Source of the DNA: Prorocentrum cordatum
Lineage: Eukaryota; Sar; Dinophyceae; Prorocentrales; Prorocentraceae
NCBI GenBank assembly: GCA_963575745.1
Contig: CAUYUJ010020718.1
Coordinates: 87,652-151,651, forward strand
Direction: 5' to 3'
DNA: 64,000 bases
The notes beneath the pieces are model-generated. The model saw only the letters and a list, made by a program, of their open reading frames with translations. It had not been told where the DNA came from and ran no database searches. How positions within the stretch are numbered: the stretch's first letter is position 1; each line of letters opens with the position of its first letter. Below are positions 21,746 to 31,943 of the stretch, piece after piece. The translations under genes and the position numbers were made by a program.

Positions 21746-23290
21746 GCAGCACAGCCTTGCTTCATTCAGCCCCCCCTCCGCCCTCCCTCGCCCACCCCCG
21801 CCCCCCTTGTCCTGCCCCCCACCCCCCCTCCCCCAAACACCCACCCCACCTCCCGATCGCACGCCCCACACACACACACACACCTCCCCTTCATTCCCTC
21901 TTCGAAACCCAAAATCCCTGCCCAGCCCTGTCCTATCGGCCCGAATGCCAGGCGGACCCCGCCGACCGATCCAGCTCTTACCCCTGCATGTCCACGGCCA
22001 ACCCCCGGGCCCCCCCCGACACCCGCTGCGACGCGCGCGTCGCGTCCGCCCGAGCGCGGCCGCGCTGGAAAGCAGCCAAGTCCTCAACCCTTTCAGAGCC
22101 GAAACCTGTCACCACTCGGTCGGCGCCGCCTCCGCGCGAAGATTCCGCCCGCTCCACGCGCTTCGGGCGCAGCAATACCCCCGCTCGAACAAACGCGCCC
22201 TCGCCCGCCCCCGCCCCCTCACCCGCGACCGCGCCAGGCGCAGATTGCGCCGCCAGCCGGGCAGACCTGCGCGGGGCCACTGCCTCTGGCACAGTCTCCG
22301 GCTTTCTCCCCCCTGGCGCGGACGCCCTGGCCGCCCCCGGCAATCCTCTCCCCGCGCGGACTCCCGGCTCCTCCACAGCCACCTCTGCGTCGCCCGACGC
22401 AGCCGCGTGCCCCCCCGCTTCGCCGCGGCCTTTGCCGCCCGCGCGCAGCTTCGCAGGGCCGCCCCCACCTCGCGCATCTCTCCCCGCGGCGCCATCGTTC
22501 CCTCCGCCAACGTCCCCAGACTCTACCGCGCCATTGGCGCCACCAACCAACCTCGTCTCGGCGCGACCACCGACTCCGTCGCCAGCGCAGGCGCAACCCG
22601 CGCCAGACGGCGACGCCGCCCTCTTCCTCCGCGCGCCTCGCGGCGGAATGCGGCGCAGTCCCGACGGGCGAGCCCGCGGCCCACCCCCCTCCCACCCCTC
22701 CTCCACCTCCTCGCACACCTCCCCCTCCCCCTCCCACACCTCCCCCTCCTCCCCCCTCCCCCTCCTCCGCCGCGCATAGAGCCCGGCCCCGCAGCGACCC
22801 CGCCGCCCGCGCCCAGGCCGCCCGCCGCGCCCACGGCACGCGAGGCGCCGAGCACCTCGCCCTTCGCCGTCGCCGCGCCACTCCCAGCGACCCCGCCGGC
22901 ATCGACGCCGCGCATCTCCCCGGACGGCGAAGCCGGAGTCTTCCGCCGCACGCGCCTGGCCGTGGCCGGCGAGCTGAGGACACCATCGCCCCCTTGGCGC
23001 TCCGGGGTAAGCGGGGCACTCGCCCGGACCGGCACTGGCGCCCGCACGCTCGACCCCGCCTCGCTCTCCGCCGCGACCTCTGCAGGCAGCCGCCCCGCAG
23101 CGCGGCAACGCGCGCCGAGACCCGAGGCGCTCGCGCCGCCAGCGCCACCGCCACCGACGCCAGTCACCTCACTCCCGCCAGCCCCCACACCCCCGATGCC
23201 TGCCCCGCCTCCCACTCCACCGCTCTGCTCATCTGGCGCCCCGCCAATCCCTGGCGCCCCCGCGTCGGCGCTCTGCCCCTGACTGCGCCC
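21746..23290 (-). other. GC-rich low-complexity tail of the Helentron-like ORF
   Basis: Very C-rich on the plus strand, open in most frames on both strands. In minus frame the USP region runs on into Gly/Ala/Arg-rich sequence (AGAPGIGGAPDEQSGGVGGG..., LTPERQGGDGVLSSPATARRVRRKT, RRSARLAAQSAPGA) with further frame changes. It is probably the disordered C-terminus plus 3' flank of the element. Long plus-strand proline-rich frames here are shadows. No 3' hairpin end matching the short units was found. Confidence 0.5.
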
Positions 23291-24619
23291 CATGCGACAG
23301 TACACCGCCATGTACGCCTCCTTCGGCTTCACGTGCGCCGGCTCGCCTCGCATCCTGCGCGGCGCCTTGTCGTCGTCAAACAAAACGCACCCCCCGTCAG
23401 GGACGCGGCACAACGTCGTTTAGTGACCGGCATGCACTGTTTGCCCATTGTGGTACACAGCGCCAACGACAACGCCGACATGCAACTGTTTGCCCATGCA
23501 GCCTCAGTTGCTCTTCGACCCAGACGGGCTGCCGCGCCTCATGGCCCCTCCTCCATTGAACCACCAAACCGCGCGGCACGCCCGTGAGTCCCGTCTGCTG
23601 GTCGTGCCAAACCCGGTCGGCAGCCGCGCGGCAACACGCTGGGCAGCTCTTCTCGACTTGTTCAGGCGCGCAAAAGTCGGAGTACATTTCCGACAACATC
23701 ATCGGCCCGCCGGGCCGCGCGTGGACCCGCAGCTTCAGAACATCCTCCGCCTCGTACGAGACGGACAAGTGCCCGCACTGACGGCATTTCTGCCGCTTCT
23801 CCATCACAAACCCGAACATCCGATCCACGTGCGTCACGCGCATGTTCGTCGCACGAATGCTCTCGGGGTCCCACGACGCAAAGCGTCCGGCCAACTCCTC
23901 TCCGCGGCGCGCAGCCGACATCAGCTTACCCCAATACGCAAACATATCATGCTGCTGCCACTCGTTGTGGAACTCACTGGGCTGCCCGAAGAAAACGTCG
24001 TCGCTATCAACATTCGTTAGCCGCCGCACGCTCACGGGTCCGCCCTGCCAGCGTCGCGACACCAACTGGTTGTGCGTGTCCCACATCCCGCAGACGCAGC
24101 AACGCCCACTGGCCCTCTCCTCGCAATCGCCCTCCGAGTGCCATCGAAGCCACTCCCAGACGGCAGGCGTCCGCAGCATCAGCTGCGTCACGCTGACCAC
24201 GTAGCAAGAATGTCCAGGCCGCGGCATCCCACGGACGGGCACGCTACTCACGCTGTCCCACGAAGCCGCGCGAATACCATCCACGCGAGGCACGTCCATC
24301 TCTCCAGGGCTCGGCGGGGGCTGAGCCGGGCGCTCCGACGCGAACAAACTCTGCGGCCCGAACGCCGCGGACACCAGCTCTTCCCGACGGCGCTGTCTTC
24401 GGGCTGCCTCGCGTTGCTGCGTTCGCAAGTACGCCTCCCGGTTTCGGTCCTGCGCCTGCTGCCTCGCCAAGGCCGCAGCCTCCCGCCCCTGCTGCAACCG
24501 ATTCTGGACCTCGGCACCCTCCAGCCGGTGCGACCGATCGCGCGTCGCCTGGAGCGCGAGCCGGCAGCGCTGCGCCAGGGCCCTCATCTTATGCTCGCGA
24601 GAACCGAAGCACGCATGGG
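23291..24619 (-). pseudogene. USP-type ubiquitin-specific cysteine protease domain
   Basis: After a Gln/Arg-rich coiled segment (RLQQGREAAALARQQAQDRNREAYLRTQQREAARRQ) comes the Cys box PGHSCYVVSVTQLMLRTPAVWEWL at about 24165-24216. A zinc-binding region follows with CCVCGMW, CRQCGHLSVSYE (about 23780) and FCAPEQVEKSCPACC (about 23640). Near 23450 a frame change leads to VVVGAVYHNGQTVHAGH, then TAA (23420-23422), then CRVPDGGCVLFDDDKAPRR and KEAYMAVYCR. This is the His-box region of USPs (usually GHY, with the stop at the Tyr position). USP peptidases remove ubiquitin from substrates. Helentron-type elements are better known for OTU peptidases, so a USP here is unusual. Two lesions make this copy inactive. 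Confidence 0.8.
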
Positions 24620-25936
24620 CACGCACATACCCGAACAGCCCAAAGTGGTCTGACAAATGGAATTCGCAGCCCTCGAAGAACACTTTCCCCTTCCCTACCA
24701 AATGCACCTCCGCCCAAAGCTCCGCCCCGAATATAGCCCGGTCCCGTCTCTGGCCGACAGCCCCCCTCTCGCCGAGACCCGAGTAAATCTTGTTCCCGGG
24801 GCAGCCCCAAGAACGACCCTCGTACCAGGTGTCCTTCAAACGCAGCTGCTCCACGGCGGCCTGCACCTGGGAGTCCGCGCTGTTCATGCCGTCATGTCGC
24901 CCAGAATGAGCAACCGGTCGCAATTTTCCGCGCAAGACCTCGTAATCTTCTGAAGTATCGCGCGACGCCGTTCCCATGACGCACCCGCGGGCAAGTGGAC
25001 CGCCGCCACGTTCACCCACCCCGCGCCGCCCGCGCCCCCGCCTCCGGGAACTTCGACCCGGCACAGCACGCACGGGTCCTCCCCTGACAAAGCCTTGCCT
25101 TCCGCACGCAGACCGCGCCTCACGTACAGGTGCACGTACCCCCTGGACTCGTGCGCATGGGCCACGCCAAGAAATTGGAATTCCGCCTCCAGCTCCTGGT
25201 ACGCCTCCTCGCCCTCGCATTCCTGCAGAGCAACGACATCAACCCCACGCGCCTGCCTCCAACGGAGCACTTCGCCCAGGACCGCCGCGCGCTGGTCGCG
25301 GTCGCTCCAGGAGGGCGGCGCCACGGCCGAGCGATGCCCACCAGCGATATTCCACGTGACAAACGACAACGTCGACGCGCTTCCCAGGCCCTCCTCTTCG
25401 CCAGCCTCACCCGCCGCTTCCTCCGGCACAGCCGCCCTCGGCAAGCTCGCGCCTGTCGCGCTGGGCGCCGAAGCACCCGCGCGAGGCACGACGCAGAACG
25501 CGCCCAGAACGTCGCGGCATTCCTGCTCCGAAAGCAACAACTCCATGACATCCCGCGCCCCCCGCGCGCCGACGCCCGCCCAGAACGACGCGAACGCGCC
25601 CCGCAGCACGCGACACACGTCAGGCACGAAGGACTCCGCCGACGCATCCAGCACGCCCGCATTCGCCAAGCGCCCGACACGGCCCAGCAGAAGCCCGAGC
25701 GCGCAGGCGATCCTCTGCGAGGGAACACGAACGCGCGGCGCGTCCCCGAACTCCACCGCCGGCGAGCGCCGCCCAGCACTGGCACCGAGCGGCCGCAGCA
25801 ATGCGTCGATATTATGGGCGATTCGCCCTGCCACGTCCTCCCTGCGGGCCCGATCGTGCACGCGCACTGCGAGAGACTCGGCTCGCCCGAGCGCCCCCCC
25901 CGGCCGACCAGACGTAACACTCACAAACATCCAGTC
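24620..25936 (-). pseudogene. EEP-type (AP-like) endonuclease domain
   Basis: Reads LSFVTWNIAGGHRS (about 25345), VDVVALQECEGEEAYQELEAEFQFLG (about 25225), VHLPAGASWERRRAIL and LLILGDM (about 24895). A one-step frame change follows, then NSADSQVQAAVEQLRLKDTWYEG, RRDRAIFGAELWAEVHLVGKGKVFFEGCEFHLSDHFGLFGYV (about 24640). Catalytic landmarks WN, QE, GDM (normally GDxN) and SDH are all identifiable. In Helentrons a domain of this type follows the helicase. It is unrelated in sequence context to the LINE endonucleases in this window and is GC-rich like the rest of the element. Confidence 0.82.
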
Positions 25937-27338
25937 CTACGCGACACCAGATCCGCTCAAAGGGTCCACGGCGACGACCATTAGCAACTCCTGCTTGTCA
26001 CTCACGGAGTTCGCATCCCACGCGCTCGTCCAATTGTGCGCAATCCGGGCAAAATGCTCCGGGGTCTCCTCCGCACCAACGTGCCGGCCTACCTTTGCCG
26101 AAGCCACAGTCATCGGCAGCTCCAACCCCGCGCACAACTGCCTCGCCACCTTCAAGAAAAACTCCAGCGCCTGGCCCTCCAGCCTGCCCTCTGCCAGCGC
26201 GCTCTCCGCTCGCACGTTCACGACCCACTTGTCCATGCGCAGCGCGCAGCCACCACGGACGTCCCCGAACGCGTCCTTCATCCTCTTCGCCGCCTTATCC
26301 AAACTCTTATGCAGGCGCGGGGGCACCAGCGCGCCCATGGCCTCCTTCACGGCGCTCATATGCAGCGGGCCCATGCTCGGAGCCACGGAATCGAACACTC
26401 GCTCATCCCACGCCCCAGACGCCTCCCACCGCTCCACAATCAAGTCGACCACGCCGCGCAGGAACCCCTCCCTGTCACCCGAACCCGAAGACTCATGCGT
26501 CAGGCGCCCGGCAGCAGCCGTCAGACGTTCGCGCAAATCCTCCCGGGACGCACAAGCAGCGAGGGCACCGACATCAACAAGCAGATCCCGCACGGCGCCC
26601 TTCTCCTCCCGCGTCGCGAAGCGCACCCGCCTCCGGTCCAGAAGCCTTTCGGCCACGGCACGGAGGCGCCGCGCCGCGACGTCGTCCTCTCCAGCCTCGT
26701 CAGCAACGGCGCTGTCGAGCTCGGACGCGAACGGCGGCCCCTCCTCACCCCACAGCCAAGTGTCCTCATCCACCACTCTGCCCGCCCCTCTCAACCTCTC
26801 CGCCTGAGCCGCGGCAACGGTCTTCAAACGACCCAGCAATGTCTCCGCCGCGCGTTTCTCCTCCTCAGTCCAGCAGTCCGCCTCGCAGTACCCGTATTTC
26901 AGCAACGCGCGGGAAGCGCGAGCCTCTAATCGCAACTCGAACCGTCGCCGCTCGCGGAACGCCGTCGTATGCCTGGCCCCCATGAAGTCCGCATACTCCG
27001 GCAGGTCCTCCTCGAACACCAAGTCCCAGGGATGCTTGACGCGCGTCGTGGCGACGAAACCGATCCCTGCAACGGCCGCGGTGTTCGCTGCAAGGTGCAC
27101 GCGGACTTTCGCCAACGTCATCCCCTGCGCCTTCACGCCACACGCCCCCCTCGATGGTGGAAGACGCTCTCTGCCTCCAAATGGGCACCCAGTTCCGCCG
27201 CTCCTCGTCTCCCGGGAAAAACGACCGCGGCCGACCCTGCCCGTCTGTCCCTAGATCGATATCATCGAACTCAATGAACACGCAGAGGGGCGCCTGCAAA
27301 TCCGGCCGAGCGCCATTGTGCGGGTCGGCGCCCTCGGG
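25937..27338 (-). pseudogene. helicase C-terminal part and linker
   Basis: After the TAG at 27339-27341 the same frame continues PEGADPHNGARPDLQAPLCVFIEFDDIDLG...NWVPIWRQRAS. Near 27150 the frame changes and continues VKAQGMTLAKVRVHLA...GIGFVATTRVKHPWDLVFE, the Pif1 family motif VI region. The stop falls where a tryptophan would fit a TAT-ATG-T(G)G-CCC reading, so a TGG to TAG change is plausible. Downstream about 300 residues of charged helical sequence (ERRRFELRLEARASRALLKYG, LRERLTAAAGRLTHESS) have no recognised domain. They end at TAG 25937-25939, after which the frame simply continues. Confidence 0.75.
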
Positions 27339-30300
27339 CTACATGTAGCCGCGCAGCGTACCCATCGCCCCGTTCATGAGCCCCGCCTCAACCCAGAGGT
27401 TCTGAGTCAACAGCACGCGGGCTCCTTCGCAGACGTACAGCTCGTTCTCGAGTCCGCGGAAGTCCTCGGACGCCATCTGGTCTGGCCTAGACTTCTGTTT
27501 TTTCTCCTTTTTGTCGCGGTAGGCACGCAACGCCGCGATGGGCTTACCACTCGCAGCGGCTACCTGGCACAACCTCTCCATGTTCACACTATCGGCGCCA
27601 CATGCACCCGAGGCCCGATCCTTCCTGCCGTCCATCAGCAGCGGGGCCGTCTCGAAGGCCGCCAGCTCCTCCCTCCCCTCCATGGTCATTTGCAGCACCG
27701 ACCTGTTCCGGCGCTTCAACCACGCATGATCCCGCTGCTCCCAGGTGCACTGCGCCATGCCTTTCGTGACCTCCAAAAAGCGATCAGCATCCTGCCAGTA
27801 CTCCGCCTGCCGCTCCTTCGACAGCCCCTCTTTCTCACCGCGCCACCGGTGCACGCGCCGGGGCACGGCCACGTTCTGGAACGCATCGCGCACGAAACTC
27901 CCATTATTCACTAACCTGTCCGTGCTCCAGGCGTCGTCGGGGGTCCGCTCCGCCCCCCTGGGCTTGTTCTTCGCAGACCCCCCATACGCGCCCATCCGGT
28001 ACAGGGCGTCATCGCCGATTGGCGGCGCCTGCTGCGGATCCCCGGCGAGCACGGCATCCTTCCCGCCGAGATACACAGGCCTCGCACAGTGCGCCGCGCG
28101 CTTCGCCGCAACACCAAGAGCATCCTGCACCTTGAACTCGATCTTGCCCAGCATCTGCCACCCGATCATGCTCATCTCATCCAACACAAACAACCTCGCC
28201 TGACGCGGTCGAGTCTGCGTCTTTTGAAACCGGCCCCCGTCCTTGCGTACCCAAGGGCCGCAATATCCGACTGGCACACCGAACGCCCTGCGCAGGGTGG
28301 TCGCGCCATATTTCAACTGGAACGAGGCGCACCCGGTCGGAGCGGCGAGCAAGCAGCAATTCCGCTCCTCCTCATCAATCTCTTCAGGCCCTCGCCGGAT
28401 TTCGCGTACGCCGCGGCGATCTTGATCCAGCCTCGTCCTCGGGGCAAACTGCCGCACCCGCTTTCGCCTCGCGGCTACGAAACTGCGCACGGTGCGCGAT
28501 TTCCCCGTGCCGGCCACGCCCGTGACCATCAATCTCAACGGGTCGGCCTCCGAATGGCGCTCGTCCATGACGATGTCGTGGGCGAACTTCTGCAAGGGGT
28601 CGAGATCGGCGCGCTCGACGACCTCGGCCCCGTCGCCTACCTTGGCCTTTCCGTACCACTCATTCCGGAGCTTCTCCAGACGCCCTCTCTCGCTCGTCGA
28701 CACATTGCACGCCTCGTTCAACCAAGTGGAGTCCTCGGGGTTCACCCGGACCCTCCTGCCGCGCACCTCATCGCCCGCAACATCCCCGACGCGCACGTCC
28801 GCCGCCTGCACAGCAAGGCCTGCCGCGCTGACGCGCTCATCGGCTGGGCGGCGCTCCCACTCGGACACCTCCCCCGCGGCCGCAGCAGACTCAGCGCCCT
28901 CCCCCGGCCGCGCCTCGCGTAAGACAGCATCCCGAGCCTCCTCGTTCGGGTCCTCGTCCCCGCGCAGCACGAGTCTGTCCACCAAGTCCTCCACTTCCTC
29001 CCCCGACTCCGCCTTCTCGCTGTCTCTGTCATCGTCGCCGCGCCCAGAGCCATCGTCGGACGCCTGCCCCCCGGCGCCGCCCGCCGCCTCCTTTGCCCCC
29101 GCGCCCCGCCCCTGCTGTCGCGCCTCATGCCGCCTCACCATTTCGCGTCGCGCCCGGCGCAGCAGCTCCCGGTAGCTAGCGACCCCGTCCTCCAGGATGG
29201 CGCCGAGCACTTCCTTGTAGAACGGGTTCGCGCGCTCGCACTGCTCCACGACCCACGCCGGAACCCACTGGCGGAGCATGGGGTCAGTGAGCATCTCCAT
29301 CATCATATGCCCCCAGTACTGATCGCTCTGCCCCCCCCAGGCTCTTCCCCCCGACTTGAGCCAGAGATCCTGCAGGCCCAGGAACCGCTCGCTTCCAGCA
29401 TCCTGGCCAGCACCGCCCGCCAAAGGCTGAACGAAATCCGTGGCCCCAATGCAAGCCGCCGGCACCGGCCGGACGTCCCTCAGCATCTCCTGTTCGATCA
29501 TGGCCTTGCGGTCCGCGGTCGCCATGTGCCGCCAGTGCGCGATGACGTTCGCCCGCGCGTACGCCTCGTGGCAGGCGTGCTGCGCGTTCGCGCACTCCGC
29601 GCTATAGCCAGGGGTCACCTGCAGACACACCGCAGGGTTCCCGCGCCTCAGCTTCCCGCGGTACACAGCGTACTTCCAATAAAATTCGAACAACGACACA
29701 TCGCGCACCTCTTCCACCGAGATGAACTCGTCGCCCCTGGCACGCTGCCGACGCACAAACTCCAGGCGCTTGTCGAATTTGTCCACTTTGCTATCCCACT
29801 GCACAGGCTCGTCATCTGCCTTGTCCCGCAGCGCAGACGCAGGCTTCAGGGCGCGGGCGCCCGTCGTGTTGAGGGTCACGACGGGCAGCATGGACAAAAC
29901 CATGGGCAGGCGCAACCCCAGCAGCGCCACCTCGCAACAGTGGTAGTCCCGCTCCCCGAGCACTCGAGCAAAGAACTTCTGAATGGAGGGCCGAAGGAGA
30001 TCAGTCCCTTCGCCCTCTGGGACGTAAGCGCAGACCTCGTTCACGGCGTCGTCGAGCACCTCCTTGATCTTCCGCGAGGCCTTGGGCGCCTTCGTCGCGT
30101 ACTTCGTGACGTACTCCACGACCGCCCACAAGTTCAGAACGGGCCGCCAGTCAATGTTCCCCATGTTGGCCAACAGCACGTGCTCCTCGTAACTATTGCA
30201 GAGCCTGTCGTTCCGCGGAATCACCGCCTGCCAGCGGCCCTCCCGGCGGCCCTTCTCCATGCGGAACGGCCGGGGCCCGACGCGGCCCCACCTGTCGCGC

Positions 30301-31869
30301 GGGAAGTCACATCGGCAGAACACGCACCCCTCCTTCCCGCGAGCACACGCGTGAACCCCGAGCCGCGGTGGCCCCATGCCATGCTTCGTGTGACGCGCCA
30401 CCCTGTTCACCAGCGCAGCTACCAGTCGCCGAACGGGTTGCACGTCCAACTTCCCCGACGCCTCGGACGCAAAGGCCTCGTCCAGAACCTTCCGCAAGTT
30501 CAAGCACTCCGGCGCAGAAGCGGGCACGCTACGCACCGCCCGGCCCTCCGACGTCTCGCGCGCAGCCTCGCCCTCCATCTCGACGTCCACGTCGAAGGCG
30601 CCAACCTCGTCGTCCCACGTGTACCTGCACGCGCCCGCGTCGTCGTAGCACGGGTTCCACTCCGAGACCACATGCCCGAAGAAATCATAGAACCACTTCT
30701 CCAAAACGCTCTGCAGCGCGACGTCCTCATGCTCTGGCTTCAGCACGCCGAAGTCGAGACCAGCACCCCCTAGTCGCTGCCCGCGGGCCCCGTGGGGGAC
30801 CCCAGCAGGTCTCGACCCCCGAGCAGCACTGGGGCCCTCAACGCCATCACCATCCTGAACGTCCTCCACGGGATTCCCTTGGCCCGACGCGCTCGAAAGC
30901 AACGTCGGCCTCCGCCCCTGGCCGCGGGCGCCCTGCTCACCTTGCACGAGAACCAGCCACCCTCGATACACCAGGGCGTCGAGTAGCGCAGAAACCCTGC
31001 CGACGAACTCATCCTCGTCGTCGCCCGCGCCATCTTCACTACATGATCCCGAAGCCGCAGAGCCCTCATCCGCAGGAGCCCGCGGCGCACGCTGGCCAGG
31101 CCGGCCGGCAACGGCGCGCAGGACCTGCTCCAGGGCAGCGAGGGCAGCACCACGACGCCTCCGCTCCTGCAGGGGCCAGGCCAGCGGTCCTGCCTCAAGC
31201 GAGGGCAGGCACGCCGCCACGTCGCTCGCCACGCTCGGCGGAAGAGCCCCCCTCCCCGTCCACGTCCGCGCGAACCCGCGCAACCGCTGGCCCAGGCAGC
31301 CCCACGCTGAACCCACGGAACTGCAGATTGCCACCCGCGCCACACTCGGCCCTGGCCATGGCCATGTACTTGAACTGCTCCAAGTGGGGCAGCACGGCGG
31401 GCATCACCATCCGCATGTTCAGCTCCATCCGCAAGGCCATCATGTAGGCCACCAGGTCCGGGTTGTCCCGCGCGAAACGAAGCGCTCCTCTCGCCTGTCA
31501 CCAACCCCATCCCCAAAAGCACGGTCTCCCGCCGCCCGCGCCCCTGGACCTCCCCCCATGCGCTCAATGTCATACGAGGCGTGGTAGAACGGATTCTGCG
31601 TCCACCAAATGGACGGGTGACATCCCAGCTGAACGACATCCGGCACAAGCGCGCGCCCTGAGTCTGGCCCTTTCCCGCCGGCAGGTCCAACTCGCGGAGG
31701 AACCCTCTGTCGACCGGCTCGGCGCTGTCCGCCAGAGTGCCCTCGACTCGTCGTCGCCCTCACGGCCAGCAGGCTCGCGCCCGGCGTCGTCGCGGGGTCC
31801 GAGGAAGTGCGCGTCGACCGCGGCAATCAACTGGCGCGGCGCGACAACGTCGACGCCACAGGGACGCAA
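27339..31869 (-). pseudogene. Helitron Rep domain and Pif1-like helicase core
   Basis: In order on the minus strand: HPSIWWTQNPFYHASYDIERM (~31600); MAYMMALRMELNMRMVMPAVLPHLEQFKYMAMARAECGAGGNLQFRGF (31452-31300), where the HUH motif would lie but both histidines read Q and R; a variable acidic region; CRCDFPRDRWGR, IPRNDRLCNSYEEHVLLANMGNIDWRPVLN; and Rep motif 3 VVEYVTKYATK at about 30100 with both tyrosines. Helicase: Walker A GVAGTGKS at about 28500-28521, AAPTGCAS, Walker B LFVLDEMSMIG at about 28165-28197, AGDPQQAPPIG and LLTQNLWVEAGLMNGAMGTLRGYM. A single frame is open 31343-27339; two frame changes precede it. Expected role: HUH nicking and 5'-3' unwinding in rolling-circle transposition. 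This copy is unlikely to be active. Confidence 0.85.
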
Positions 31870-31908
31870 TCTCGAGCAATAGCCTCGCGTCGATCAACTG
31901 GCGCCGGC

Positions 31909-31943
31909 GACTTGGTAGCGTCCAAAACCGGGAGAGCGAAGAG
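31909..31943 (-). repeat. F3 repeat 3'-end fragment
   Basis: ACTTGGTAGCGTCCAAAAC, the terminal sequence of the F3 family (full copies at 49732 and 50368), lies between the Helentron-like element and the first satellite unit. Confidence 0.6.

Larger units (their letters stand above)
23291..31908 (-). mobile_element. decayed Helentron-like element (Rep-Pif1 helicase-EEP-USP)
   Basis: One long minus-strand coding region, roughly 8.5 kb and much more GC-rich than its surroundings. Domain order is Helitron Rep/N-terminal domain, Pif1-type helicase, linker, EEP endonuclease, USP peptidase. RepHel defines Helitrons; an endonuclease after the helicase is known from Helentrons. At least eight lesions are visible: frame changes near 31470, 31250, 27150, 24890 and 23450, and stops TAG 27339-27341, TAG 25937-25939 and TAA 23420-23422. 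It is therefore non-functional as assembled. The 5' side abuts a short repeat fragment at 31909. Confidence 0.82.

Noticed and set aside
21146-23587. 813-residue proline-rich open frame on the plus strand
   Set aside because: It crosses the CA array, two GC-rich modules and the antisense of the USP region; open only because of very high GC. No domain.
25095-26807. Long plus-strand frames opposite the Helentron-like element (also 29127-30773)
   Set aside because: Antisense shadows of the GC-rich minus-strand coding sequence, with no recognisable motif.
2035-27341. Reassigned stop codons
   Set aside because: TGA, TAG and TAA all occur as isolated lesions in different elements that also have frame changes, while LINE B uses standard stops; decay explains this.
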